The notes: generated by a model not told the origin, from the letters alone. DNA of 33,690 bases from Flavipsychrobacter sp. (GCA_016786665.1 JAEUVZ010000068.1:1-33690), one strand, 5' to 3'. Shown: positions 1 to 8,277, counted from the stretch's first letter. Translations and numbers: made by a program.

Positions 1-244
1 AATATACAAATGAGAGCGTAATTTATGAATAGTATAATTTAAGTTCTCCGCCTGTAAGCGTCCCGTTAATTCGTAGTTTTTAAAGTTAGTATTATCTCTA
101 ATTTTAAATCTGCGAACTTTGAGGAAGATTATATGCTTGGGCTGCTGAGGATGGATTCGACTTTTTCTTTTCGCTTCCGGGTGCAGCCCTTCGTTTTAAT
201 GGTGGATTTAAGTTGCGCTGAGGCTAAACTTAAACCAGTTGGGG
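1..244. other. Left-end non-coding stretch
   Basis: I see no credible coding region here: reading frames are short and interrupted on both strands. The first ~140 bases are AT-rich. From about 205 the sequence contains degenerate pieces (GCTGAGGCTA, GGTAGTCGAAGGG) of the repeat family that becomes dense from 245 onward. Confidence 0.5.
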
Positions 245-840
245 GTAGTCGAAGGGTTGCTTAGTAATGATGAATAAGCTCTATGAATAGCATCCAAAAC
301 CTCTCTCAGCGTCAGACGCTAACTCTCAGCAGGGCTTCGGCTACCGCTCAGCCTGACAAGGGGTGGCAAGGTTTCGGTTACTCCCGAAAAACTTCGGCTA
401 CCGCTCAGCCTGACAGGTTTTGGGGTTCTTCAATCGCCTGCGCTGCTAGCTCTCAAGAGAGATCTCCCTTCGCTCGAGATGACGGTTTGGGGGATGGGGC
501 TGGCCTTCATTGTCGCCCTGAGCCGTAGTCGAAGGGTTGCTTAGTAATGATGAATAAGCTCTATGATAGCATCCAAAACCTCCCTCAGCGTCAGACGCTA
601 ACTCTCAGCAGGGCTTCGGCTACCGCTCAGCCTGACAGGGGTGACGAGGTTTCGGTTACTCCCGAAAAACTTCGGCTACCGCTCAGCCTGATAGGGGTGG
701 CAAGGTTTCGGTTACTCCCGAAAAGCTTCGGCTACCGCTCAGCCTGACAAGGAGGGGTTCTTCTATCGTCTGCGCCGCTACCTCTCAAGAGATCTCTCCC
801 CTGCGGTCGAGATGACGGTTTGGGGGATGGGGCTGAGGGT
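245..840. repeat. Nested repeat array: ~280-bp imperfect tandem duplication with internal ~56-bp units
   Basis: A block starting GTAGTCGAAGGGTTGCTTAG at 245 starts again at 525, giving a 280-base period. Both copies run through GATGAATAAGCTC, a small palindrome (AGCGT-CAG-ACGCT) and end in a module containing TCGAGATGACGGTTTGGGG (474-505 and 808-835). Inside each copy is a shorter unit beginning CTTCGGCTACCGCTCAGCC: at 334 and 392 in the first copy, and at 614, 670 and 726 in the second (period 56-58). The units carry self-complementary stretches (TTCGG-TTACTC-CCGAA; AGGCT...AGCCT), so they resemble REP-type palindromic repeats. The same core recurs near 18.4 kb in both orientations. Open frames of 66-81 codons over this array are repeat translations, not genes. 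Confidence 0.85.
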
Positions 841-857
841 GATATTGGGGGTTGCGT

Positions 858-1931
858 TTAGAATAGGGGTAGTTGTCCCTTTTGTATGCGGCGGAAGTCT
901 TTGGTGTTCCAGGTCATTTCTTTTTCGTTGAGGTGGTATTTGCGGCAGTATAGTTTGAACTGGGTGCGTATGAGCTCGGCTATTTTGCCATCGCCTACCA
1001 TGCGGTTGCCCCAGCGGCTGTCGTTCACTTTGCCTCCGTGGCAACTGCATATGAGGTTCCAGACTTTTTCGGCCCTGTCGGGGAAGGCTTTGTGCAGCCA
1101 GTCGTGGAAGATGGGCCCTATGGCGCCGTTGAGCCTTACTACGGTGTATCCCGCCCACTGAGCCCCCGCGGCCGATGCCGCCTGCAGCACATCGTGCATG
1201 TGGTTGTCGTTCAGGCCGGGAATGATGGGGGCGTTCATAATACCGGTAGGCACGCCCGCTTTCGATAGGGTTTCCACCACCTTCAGGCGTGAGCGGTAGG
1301 ATGCGGTGCGGGGTTCCAGCCGCTGGCGCAGGTCCTCGTCCAGCGAGGTGATGGAACTGAATACCCGCACCAGGTTCATCCCCGCCAGTTCGGTGAGCAG
1401 GTCCAGGTCGCGCAATACCAGTGCGTTCTTGGTAATGATGCCTACCGGGTGCCGGAACTCGAGGCATATTTCCAGCATTCTGCGGGTTATCTTCATTTTG
1501 CGCTCTATGGGCTGGTAGCAGTCGGTATTACCGGAAAGGGCGATGGGCACCGGCTCGTAGTTTTTATTCCCGAAGAACTTGCGGAGCAGTTCCGGTGCGT
1601 TCTGCTTTACGACTATGCGGCTTTCAAAATCTACCCCCGCGCTGTAGCCCCAGTACTCGTGCGAGTTGCGTGCGTAGCAATAGATGCAGCCGTGCTCGCA
1701 TCCCTGGTAGGGGTTGGCGCTGAACGACATGCCTACATCGGGGCTTTCTACCTTGTTCACTATCGTGCGGCTGTCGTCGTATATGTATTCGGTTTTGCGG
1801 TTTTCTTCCTCCCAGTCGTCTATGGCTTCCGGGTGCTCCTGCACATACTCTCCTGCCAGGAATTTGTTTTTGGGATTGTACTGGGCACCCCTCCCCTTGC
1901 TGAACCGTTCGTTCGCCTGCTGATTGATCAT
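858..1931 (-). CDS. PA0069-family radical SAM protein (SplB-like)
   Basis: A 357-residue radical SAM enzyme. The cluster motif is in GCEHGCIYCYARNSHEYWGY (CxxxCxxC, about residues 78-85), which should bind a 4Fe-4S cluster and cleave S-adenosylmethionine to a 5'-deoxyadenosyl radical. Further blocks typical of the PA0069/Rv2578c group follow (SGNTDCYQPIE, GIITKNALVLRD, NAPIIPGLND). The family is related to spore photoproduct lyase-like proteins; its substrate is, to my knowledge, not established. The gene lies 23 bases downstream of the Y-family polymerase on the same strand with no terminator between, so co-transcription is likely. The ATG at 1931 is followed by the N-terminal KGRGAQYNPKNKF stretch that I associate with the family. 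Confidence 0.9.
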   Translation of the reverse strand: MINQQANERFSKGRGAQYNPKNKFLAGEYVQEHPEAIDDWEEENRKTEYIYDDSRTIVNKVESPDVGMSFSANPYQGCEHGCIYCYARNSHEYWGYSAGVDFESRIVVKQNAPELLRKFFGNKNYEPVPIALSGNTDCYQPIERKMKITRRMLEICLEFRHPVGIITKNALVLRDLDLLTELAGMNLVRVFSSITSLDEDLRQRLEPRTASYRSRLKVVETLSKAGVPTGIMNAPIIPGLNDNHMHDVLQAASAAGAQWAGYTVVRLNGAIGPIFHDWLHKAFPDRAEKVWNLICSCHGGKVNDSRWGNRMVGDGKIAELIRTQFKLYCRKYHLNEKEMTWNTKDFRRIQKGQLPLF

Positions 1932-1954
1932 AGTGTAGTGTCGTTTAATGTCTT

Positions 1955-3292
1955 TTATTTTTTGCCGAAGCGCTCTTCCAGCAGGTAACCATTAAAGTGG
2001 CCTCCCTGCCCGCCGGGGCCTCCGTCGTAGAGGTCTTTTACCGAGCCGAAGCCAATGGCATCGCGCATTACATCGGGGGCTACGGCCTCGCTGCCCCGCC
2101 GCACCGATGTGCTGCCGAAGCGGTCTTTGATGTTGTAGATGGCCTTGCGCACTATATCCTTCCGCATGCGGTTGTCGAAGAGGCTGTACTGCATCACGTT
2201 GGCCCTTATAAAGCTCCTAATGGTAACGCCCATGCTCTGGCACTGGCTGGTGAACATGGCGGGCAGCCGCCACTGCTGCATGTGCTCGCTCATGCGCTGC
2301 TGTATGTAGCCGCGCAGCTCCATCCCATCCTGCACGGGCTGGGCAAAGCGGATGTGGGTTTCCCACTGGGTGCCATCGAGGTAGCGGATGTAGCAGGTAG
2401 CCTCCCGGCAGAACACGCCCTGCTTTACCATGCGCATTTCCATCTTCATGCACAGCGAAACGAACAAGGCCTCCAGCAGTGTGGGCGACATCCGCTGCTC
2501 GCGCGATATGGTACGCATGGCGCTCATGGTGCGGAAGTCGCTGGAGTAGAGGTCTACCTCGCCAAAGTTGAGCCGGGAGTGCCAGTAGTTGCCCACTACC
2601 CCACCAAAAGCCTTTCGCAGCAGTTCGGGCGAGCTATGGCGCATTTCCAGCGGCGACTGGATGCCAATCAGGCGCAGCCGTCGCTCGTTGCCATTGGCTA
2701 TTCCCGGCAGGTCTTTCAGGGATAGCTTTTGCAGGTGCCCGTCTATGTTGCCGGGTGTTATCTGCAGCAGGCCGTCGCGCTTGGCTATTTCGGTGCCCAG
2801 CTTGGCCAGGAAGGCGTTGGGCGCTATGCCTATGGAGCATTTTACAAACTCCCCCAGTTCCCGGCGCATATCGTCCTTTATCTTCCGGGCCAGGGCTTCT
2901 ACGTCTTTGTACACCAGCCGGTAAGAGGTAAGGTTCAGCACGGCCTCGTCTATGCTGCGGGGTATTATATCATCGCAGTAGGCCCCCAGTATCTTCAGTA
3001 TGGCCACGTGGTAGCGCCGGTAGATGTAGGGGCGCGCATTAACGGGTATAAAGGAGGGGCATAACTGGTACACCTCCGGCAGGCGCATGCCGGTCTTTAC
3101 GCCCAGGTTTTTGGCCTCCACGCTGGGAGCGATAACGCAGGCATTGGGGCTGATGAAAGGCACTACCCCCATGGGCTTCCCTCTCAGCTCGGGTATCTCC
3201 TGCTGCTCGCAACTGGCGAAGTAGCTGTTCATGTCTACATACATCACCAGCTTTTGGGCATCTGCTGCTATGTTGTTCTTCCGGTAGTGCAT
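1955..3292 (-). CDS. Y-family DNA polymerase (DinB/UmuC-like)
   Basis: A 445-residue translesion DNA polymerase of the Y family. The first catalytic motif, MYVDMNSYFASCEQQ, contains D20 and the probable steric-gate aromatic F25 after Y24. The second, RSIDEAVLNLTSY, supplies D115 and E116. The thumb helix-hairpin-helix is at KLSLKDLPGIANGNERRLRLIGI, followed by a little-finger-like region. The VDMN form of motif 1 is UmuC-like (VNA), whereas Pol IV has VDMD. There is no obvious C-terminal beta-clamp peptide that I can identify with certainty. It is the first gene of a probable two-gene operon with the radical SAM gene. I saw no clear TAnnTTTG element upstream (TAATTTTA is a one-mismatch candidate). 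It could equally be annotated dinB-like; I leave the symbol open. Confidence 0.9.
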   Translation of the reverse strand: MHYRKNNIAADAQKLVMYVDMNSYFASCEQQEIPELRGKPMGVVPFISPNACVIAPSVEAKNLGVKTGMRLPEVYQLCPSFIPVNARPYIYRRYHVAILKILGAYCDDIIPRSIDEAVLNLTSYRLVYKDVEALARKIKDDMRRELGEFVKCSIGIAPNAFLAKLGTEIAKRDGLLQITPGNIDGHLQKLSLKDLPGIANGNERRLRLIGIQSPLEMRHSSPELLRKAFGGVVGNYWHSRLNFGEVDLYSSDFRTMSAMRTISREQRMSPTLLEALFVSLCMKMEMRMVKQGVFCREATCYIRYLDGTQWETHIRFAQPVQDGMELRGYIQQRMSEHMQQWRLPAMFTSQCQSMGVTIRSFIRANVMQYSLFDNRMRKDIVRKAIYNIKDRFGSTSVRRGSEAVAPDVMRDAIGFGSVKDLYDGGPGGQGGHFNGYLLEERFGKK

Positions 3293-3359
3293 TCTGATGC
3301 ACTAAAATTAGGAGGAGTGGCCGGCAGAACGGTAAAAATGTGGATAAGATGCGGTAATA

Positions 3360-3764
3360 TCAGCGCTTGCGCTGCACCTGCTGAAACGCATCGCGCAGGG
3401 CCTGGTTGCGGGTGGCGGAGTCTGGCGGCAACTGGCGGTAAATGCGCTCAAAGATATCGGCGTAGGTATTGTAGCGCTCCTGGAGCACATTGTACCGGAG
3501 CATCATTTTACCGTAGACGGTATCGGGTGTTTTCTTCAGGGATTCTATATAGCCCTGGGCGTAGATGGTGTCTTTGCCTTTCAGCTGTATGTGGTCGGCG
3601 CCCAGGGGGAACCGTGTAGATACGGTATGGTGCAGGTACGAGAGGCTATCGCTAATGGTTCCCATCTCCGTCACTACCTTGCCTATCATATCATAATTTT
3701 CGGCGGTAGTGTGCGAGAGGCAGCCCCCGGCAGCGATGAGGGCGACAAAGACAAGTTTTTTCAT
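3360..3764 (-). CDS. Small hypothetical lipoprotein
   Basis: A 134-residue protein that I do not recognise. The start MKKLVFVALIAAGGCLSH gives a short signal peptide with a lipobox-like AGGC, so a lipid-anchored envelope protein is likely. The rest is charged and probably helical (LSYLHHTVSTRF, YNVLQERYNTYADIFERIYRQL). I chose the ATG at 3764, not an upstream in-frame ATG at 3782, because the signal peptide begins there and a near-perfect promoter (TTG-N19-TACTTTTG) ends five bases before it. The gene lies downstream of the DMP19-like gene and has its own promoter overlapping that gene's last codons. Confidence 0.65.
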   Translation of the reverse strand: MKKLVFVALIAAGGCLSHTTAENYDMIGKVVTEMGTISDSLSYLHHTVSTRFPLGADHIQLKGKDTIYAQGYIESLKKTPDTVYGKMMLRYNVLQERYNTYADIFERIYRQLPPDSATRNQALRDAFQQVQRKR

Positions 3765-3769
3765 TTCCG

Positions 3770-3799
3770 CAAAAGTACACATAATGGTGGCTCAGGCAA
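3770..3799 (-). promoter_or_regulatory. Bacteroidota sigma-A-type promoter for the 3360-3764 lipoprotein gene
   Basis: On the minus strand TTG (3797-3799) is followed after exactly 19 bases by TACTTTTG (3770-3777), matching the TTG-N19-TAnnTTTG form described for Bacteroidota. The ATG lies five bases beyond the -7 element, so the transcript would be leaderless or nearly so. The -33 element falls inside the last codons of the upstream gene. Confidence 0.65.
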
Positions 3800-4298
3800 C
3801 CTTTACGAAATCGGATATATGAGTGCGTGCGTAGTGGGCAATGGCCTTTACGGTTTCATCGTTTTGCCGGCTGAACTGTTCATCGAGCAGCTCAAATTCC
3901 TTCAGCTCATCATATAGTTTGGCGAATTCCTCCGTGGTAGTGGGCTTATCCAGCAGTTCGCGGTTGAGCACATATACCTTCAGCGCGTCGTCTATGGTCT
4001 GCGCGGTGGCGGTGGCCCCGGCTTTGTTCAGCCACTCGGGCATGGGGGGCAGTATGCCTATATAACCGTTCTGTATAAACTGTATAAAGCCGCCCTGCAA
4101 TACCTGCATGCGCACGTAGTCGTATGATATGAGCAACTGCTGCCCTTCGGACAGCTGGTCTACAAAGGTGAAGTCTTGCCGTGCGTATAGTTCGGCGTGG
4201 ATGGGCTCTGCGAGGAACTCCAATAACGCTTCATCTCCGGCGGATAATTTCTCTTCCAGTTCGTCCTGGGTTACGGGGGGTAAAAAACTGCTGCTCAT
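3792..4298 (-). CDS. DMP19-like (DUF4375-type) protein
   Basis: A 168-residue soluble protein. The central block (LISYDYVRMQVLQGGFIQFI, then NGYIGILPPMPEWLNKAGA and a run ending AQTIDDALKVY) matches the GG(F)xQFxxN pattern of the DMP19/DUF4375 family. I recall that the founding member is described as a DNA-mimic protein, but here the fold is only inferred from the motif, and the function in this organism is unknown. No signal peptide or membrane segment is visible. It is divergent from the methyltransferase gene at 4332, with only 33 bases between start codons and opposed -7 elements in that gap. Confidence 0.7.
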   Translation of the reverse strand: MSSSFLPPVTQDELEEKLSAGDEALLEFLAEPIHAELYARQDFTFVDQLSEGQQLLISYDYVRMQVLQGGFIQFIQNGYIGILPPMPEWLNKAGATATAQTIDDALKVYVLNRELLDKPTTTEEFAKLYDELKEFELLDEQFSRQNDETVKAIAHYARTHISDFVKVA

Positions 4299-4313
4299 AA
4301 ACCTGTGTTCCTA

Positions 4314-4329
4314 TAGATTTGCAAAAGTA
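4314..4329. promoter_or_regulatory. Abutting opposed -7 elements of a divergent promoter pair
   Basis: On the plus strand TAGATTTG (4314-4321) fits TAnnTTTG and points to the methyltransferase start at 4332. On the minus strand TACTTTTG (4322-4329) fits it too and points to the DMP19-like gene start at 4298. The two elements touch head to head, so polymerase binding to one would occlude the other. The -33 regions fall inside the opposing coding sequences and are weak. Confidence 0.55.
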
Positions 4330-4331
4330 AG

Positions 4332-5081
4332 ATGAAAGCGATAAAAGATAACTTTTCCGCTGGTTCGGCCAACTACGCGGCTTTCCGGCCGGAGTCGCCC
4401 CGGGAGCTGTACGATTTCCTGCTGAAGGAAGCAGGCACCTTTGGCACCGCCTGGGATGCCGGTACCGGCAGCGGGCAGGCCGCGGCTGTACTGGCAGCAC
4501 ACTTCCCGAGGGTATACGCCACCGACGTGAGCGCGGAACAACTGGCCCATGCCGTGCAGCACCCACGCATCACCTACCGCCAGGAGCGGGCGGAACAATC
4601 TTCCCTGCTGCCGGAAAGCGTAGACCTGGTAACGGTAGCCCAGGCGTTTCACTGGTTTGATTTCGGGGCTTTCTTCGCGGAGGTAACGAGAGTAACCCGG
4701 CCGGGAGCACTGCTGGCCGTGTGGACCTACAGCCTGCTGCGGGTAGACGGCGGTGTAATAGACGAGCTGCTAAAGAACTTTTACCAGCATACGGTAGGGC
4801 CTTACTGGGACGCCGAGCGCCGCCATGTAGACCAGGGCTACCGGGACATAACCGTTCCTTTTCCTGAAATAGAGACGCCGGTGTTCCATATACAGGGACG
4901 GTGGACGCAGGCGGAGTTGCTGGGGTACCTCCGCACGTGGTCGGCAGTAAAGCACTACCAGCTGAGCGAAGGGGAAGACCCGGTAACGGCACTGGCAGAA
5001 AAGCTGCAAAGCTATTGGCCGCAAACAGCAGCCAGGGATATAGATTTCCCGGTATTGATGCGGCTTTTCCGGGTAAAATAG
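4332..5081 (+). CDS. Class I SAM-dependent methyltransferase
   Basis: A 249-residue cytoplasmic methyltransferase. Motif I is AWDAGTGSGQAAAVLA (about residues 37-52), followed by the acidic residue that ends strand 2 (VYATDVSAEQLAHA) and by LVTVAQAFHWFDFGAFFAEVTRV, the AQAFHWF block of the Methyltransf_11 type. Its substrate cannot be told from the sequence. The C-terminal part (RWTQAELLGYLRTWSAVKHY) resembles the tails of yeast TMT1/trans-aconitate methyltransferase-like relatives. The start is supported by a -7 element 11 bases upstream. A gap of 54 bases separates it from the dioxygenase gene, so co-transcription is possible but not shown. Confidence 0.85.
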   Translation: MKAIKDNFSAGSANYAAFRPESPRELYDFLLKEAGTFGTAWDAGTGSGQAAAVLAAHFPRVYATDVSAEQLAHAVQHPRITYRQERAEQSSLLPESVDLVTVAQAFHWFDFGAFFAEVTRVTRPGALLAVWTYSLLRVDGGVIDELLKNFYQHTVGPYWDAERRHVDQGYRDITVPFPEIETPVFHIQGRWTQAELLGYLRTWSAVKHYQLSEGEDPVTALAEKLQSYWPQTAARDIDFPVLMRLFRVK

Positions 5082-5135
5082 CCACTGCCCAAAGCATTAT
5101 TTTCCCTTGCGGATTACATTTACTAATTTTCGCCC

Positions 5136-6173
5136 ATGAATAAGAAGGAACGTTCCCCGGTTTACTACAGTGAGTACCTGCAACTGGATAAAATATTGAA
5201 CGCACAGTCGCCGGAAAGCGCCAAAGAAGGCATAAAAGCCGATGACGAAATGTTATTCATTATTATTCACCAGGCATATGAGCTGTGGTTCAAGCAGATA
5301 CTGCACGAGCTGGGAATAGTAAGAGAAATATTTAAGCAAGAGAACATACACGAAAACGAGCCGGACATATACAATTCGGTACACCGGCTGAAACGTGTGT
5401 GCCGCATACTGGATGTAGCGGTGAACCAGATGGCGGTGCTGGAAACAATGACCCCGCTGGACTTTCTTGATTTCCGCGACCTGCTGCGCCCTGCATCGGG
5501 GTTCCAGAGCATCCAGTTCAAACTGATAGAGGCTACCCTGGGGCTGGCGTACGACCAACGCCACGGCAAGGGCTACTACCTGTCGCAGCTGAACCAGTCG
5601 GACATAGACATGGTAAAGAAAGCGGAAGCGGAAGAATCGCTGATAGTGCTCATCAACCGCTGGCTGGAGCGCATGCCGTTCATCAAGAACAAATCCTATT
5701 GGGATGAGGTGACGGAAGACAGTGAATTCTGGGCGGCCTACCGCAAGGCATACATCGACAGCCTTTCGGAAGGGGAACAAGGTAATGTAAAACTATTCGA
5801 CACCCTGTTTACAGATGGGGAGAGCTACCCTAAAGAGCGCCGCTTCAGCGCCGACTCTAACCGGAACGCGCTGTTCATCATGCTCTACCGCGATCACCCG
5901 CTGCTGCACCTCCCCTATGAGCTGCTGAGCACGCTGCTGGAAATAGACGAACTGCTCTCCATGTGGCGCCACCGCCATATACACATGGTGCAGCGCACCA
6001 TAGGCAAGCGCGTGGGCACCGGTGGCAGCAGCGGCGCAGAATACCTTCGGTCGGCGGCGGATACACACTATGTATTTAAAGAACTGGCGGAGCTGACCTC
6101 GTTCCTGCTGCCGCGGCACTCACTGCCCAAGCTGCCCCAACTTCTCATCAGCGACCTGGGCTTTAAGCAATAA
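5136..6173 (+). CDS. kynA: Tryptophan 2,3-dioxygenase
   Basis: A 345-residue haem dioxygenase that opens the indole ring of L-tryptophan to N-formylkynurenine, the first step of the kynurenine pathway. Active-site residues are all present: H45 in IIIHQAYELWFKQ, F110 and R114 in PLDFLDFRDLLRPASGFQS (equivalents of human F140 and R144), the proximal haem ligand H281 in WRHRHIHMVQ, and T295 in GTGGSSG. Length and order of blocks agree with the family. A poor -7 match (TAATTTTC, 5124-5131) precedes the ATG. The stop codon is six bases before the ABC ATPase gene. No other kynurenine-pathway gene is in the window. Confidence 0.95.
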   Translation: MNKKERSPVYYSEYLQLDKILNAQSPESAKEGIKADDEMLFIIIHQAYELWFKQILHELGIVREIFKQENIHENEPDIYNSVHRLKRVCRILDVAVNQMAVLETMTPLDFLDFRDLLRPASGFQSIQFKLIEATLGLAYDQRHGKGYYLSQLNQSDIDMVKKAEAEESLIVLINRWLERMPFIKNKSYWDEVTEDSEFWAAYRKAYIDSLSEGEQGNVKLFDTLFTDGESYPKERRFSADSNRNALFIMLYRDHPLLHLPYELLSTLLEIDELLSMWRHRHIHMVQRTIGKRVGTGGSSGAEYLRSAADTHYVFKELAELTSFLLPRHSLPKLPQLLISDLGFKQ

Positions 6174-6179
6174 CAGAAC

Positions 6180-6926
6180 ATGCCGGCTGCCATAGAGATA
6201 ACAGACCTACACAAAACATATAAAGGCGCGCTGGTTCCCGCGCTGGACGGGCTATCGCTGCAAGTGCAGCCCAACCAGGTAGTGGGCCTGCTGGGGCCGA
6301 ACGGCGCGGGTAAAACCACCTCCATCAACGTGCTGTGCGGGCTGGTGTGGCCCGACAAAGGCACCGCCCGCATACACGGAAAGGACTGCGTGGCTGATGC
6401 GCTGGCGATTAAAAAAATGCTGGGTGTGGTACCCCAGCAGATAGCCCTGTTCTCTAACCTGACTGCCCTGGAAAACTTCTACTACATAGGCCGGCTTTAC
6501 GGGCTGGGCGATAAAGAGATAAAGGCACGCGCAGGGCACCTGCTGGAGCGCCTGGGGCTGGAAAAACACGCCGGTAAACGGGTAGGAAGATACAGCGGGG
6601 GTATGAAACGCAGGGCCAACATCATAGCATCGCTGCTGCACCAGCCCGAGGTAATAATACTGGACGAACCCACCGCTGGCGTGGACGTGCAATCGCGGGC
6701 GATGATACTGAGCTTCCTGAAAGAGTACCGCGCGCAGGGAAAGACCATCCTCTACACCTCTCACCTGCTGGAAGAAGCCGAGCAGCTTTGCGATGAAGTA
6801 GTGATAATAGACGAAGGAAAATTTATAGTGAGCGGGCAGCCCAACGAACTGGTGCAAAAAACACCGGGCTGCCGCCGCCTGGAGGACGTGTTCCTCCACT
6901 ATACCGGGCACTCCGTAAGAGACTAA
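6180..6926 (+). CDS. ABC transporter ATP-binding protein (ABC-2 exporter type)
   Basis: A 248-residue ATPase subunit. Walker A is GPNGAGKTT (39-47), the Q-loop is in VVPQQIALF (about 86), the signature is YSGGM (138-142), Walker B is VIILDEP (158-164), and the switch histidine is H195 in YTSHLLEEA. The arrangement and the LVGLYGLGDKE-like helical region resemble the CcmA/NatA-type exporters that pair with ABC-2 permeases. The permease at 6974 is the evident partner. The start is six bases after the dioxygenase stop, which suggests translational coupling; no Shine-Dalgarno is visible. The transported substrate is unknown. Confidence 0.92.
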   Translation: MPAAIEITDLHKTYKGALVPALDGLSLQVQPNQVVGLLGPNGAGKTTSINVLCGLVWPDKGTARIHGKDCVADALAIKKMLGVVPQQIALFSNLTALENFYYIGRLYGLGDKEIKARAGHLLERLGLEKHAGKRVGRYSGGMKRRANIIASLLHQPEVIILDEPTAGVDVQSRAMILSFLKEYRAQGKTILYTSHLLEEAEQLCDEVVIIDEGKFIVSGQPNELVQKTPGCRRLEDVFLHYTGHSVRD

Positions 6927-6973
6927 GCCGCACAGACAAATGTACTAAGTAACCGCAGTAGCGGAATGAGCAT

Positions 6974-8275
6974 ATGAAAAAGATAGTAGCCACCATCATA
7001 AAAGAATGGATACTCCTCCGCCGCGACCTGGGGGGGCTGATGCTGCTGCTGATAATGCCCGCCGTGCTCATCATGGTAATGGCCATGGTGCAGGACGCCC
7101 CCTTTAAAGACTACCAGCAGATACGGTTTGAGCTGCTGCTGGCCGATAATGACGGCGGCATGCTGGCCGAAGAAATAAAGAAAGGACTGCGTAACAGCAG
7201 AAACTTTCAACTGGTGGATAGCCTGGAGGGAAAGCCGCTGACCGAGGAAAAACTGAAAACCCTGCTGGAAAATGGCACCTATACCGTGGGCATAGTGATA
7301 CCCTCAGGCGCTACGGCCGAAATAGTGAATTCGGCGAATAGTGTAGCTAATAACATATCGCAAAAGCTGGGGCTGGGTGGCACGCTGCCCACCCGTGAGC
7401 CCCGGAACAATATGGATGTGGCGCTGTACTTTGACCCGGTATCGAAACCTACCTTCCGAACGTCGATTCGCTTTGCGCTGGATAAGTACATTACCGCCTC
7501 CGGCAGTAAAATGCTGGTAGAACGCATTACCCGGCTGAGCAAAATAGCCGACGATACCGCCGCCAGCCAGCAAGACGTAGCCCGGCTCTTCCAGGGTATA
7601 GGCATACGGGAGGCGGAACTAAACCCGAAGGACACCGATATGCGCCATATCAACTCGGTGCAGCACAACGTGCCGGCATGGGCTATATTCGGTATGTTCT
7701 TCATCATCATACCACTGGCCGGGCAACTCATACGTGAGCGCGACGAACGGAGCGCCCTGCGGGTACTGCTGATACCTAACGCCCACCGCATGGTATCGGT
7801 AGGGAAAATCTCCTTTTACACGCTTATCTGCACGGTGCAGTTTTACATCATGTTCGCTATAGGCTATTGGGCCATGCCCGGCCTGGGGCTTCCCTCCATC
7901 TACCTGGGCCAGCACCCTATGGTGTTGCTGCCCGTGGCGCTGGCCATTGGCTTTGCGGCCACCTCTTACGGGTACTTTGTGGGTACGGTGTTCAAGACGG
8001 CCAACCAGGCGTTGTCTTTCGGCTCTATATCGGTGGTGATACTGTCGGCTATGGGTGGTATCTGGGTGCCGGTGGAATTGCTCTCCCCGGTAATGCAAAA
8101 GATATCGTTGCTATCGCCGCTGCACTGGGCGCTTGATGCCGTACACCAGGTCATTCTTCGCGACCGGGGCATTGAGGCCGTATTGCCCAATCTTGCGGTG
8201 CTCTGGGCTTTCGGGTTTGCGCTGTGGTGTATCGCTATCTTCCGGAACAACGCCCGTTCTCAATCCATACAATAG
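6974..8275 (+). CDS. ABC-2 family transporter permease
   Basis: A 433-residue inner-membrane permease. It has one N-terminal membrane segment (LMLLLIMPAVLIMVMAMVQD, about 17-36), then a roughly 200-residue extracytoplasmic region with an FDPVSKP stretch, and a C-terminal bundle of five to six membrane segments (starting IFGMFFIIIPLAGQL and including AIGFAATSYGYFVGT and SVVILSAMGGIWVP). That is the YhfP/YbhR-like ABC-2 layout. It follows its ATPase by 47 bases and ends just before a strong terminator, so it closes the transcription unit. The start at ATG 6974 places the first membrane helix as expected. Substrate unknown. Confidence 0.88.
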   Translation: MKKIVATIIKEWILLRRDLGGLMLLLIMPAVLIMVMAMVQDAPFKDYQQIRFELLLADNDGGMLAEEIKKGLRNSRNFQLVDSLEGKPLTEEKLKTLLENGTYTVGIVIPSGATAEIVNSANSVANNISQKLGLGGTLPTREPRNNMDVALYFDPVSKPTFRTSIRFALDKYITASGSKMLVERITRLSKIADDTAASQQDVARLFQGIGIREAELNPKDTDMRHINSVQHNVPAWAIFGMFFIIIPLAGQLIRERDERSALRVLLIPNAHRMVSVGKISFYTLICTVQFYIMFAIGYWAMPGLGLPSIYLGQHPMVLLPVALAIGFAATSYGYFVGTVFKTANQALSFGSISVVILSAMGGIWVPVELLSPVMQKISLLSPLHWALDAVHQVILRDRGIEAVLPNLAVLWAFGFALWCIAIFRNNARSQSIQ

Positions 8276-8277
8276 AA

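Noticed and set aside
283-747. Two open frames (283-528 and 547-747) in the left repeat array
   Set aside because: They are translations of the two repeat copies and share their sequence because of the duplication; no family, promoter or codon signal supports them.
245-840. CRISPR array
   Set aside because: The regular 56-base spacing is tempting, but the material between cores is itself repeated, not unique spacers, and no cas gene is present.
865-877. A fifth AGGGGTA ... GTTGTC element
   Set aside because: Both halves are present but adjacent with no spacer, inside the 3' end of the radical SAM gene; the geometry of P1-P4 is lost.
1997-2725. 242-codon plus-strand frame opposite the Y-family polymerase
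   Set aside because: It is an antisense shadow: low-complexity Ala/His/Val composition and no recognisable domain, while the minus strand encodes intact polymerase motifs.
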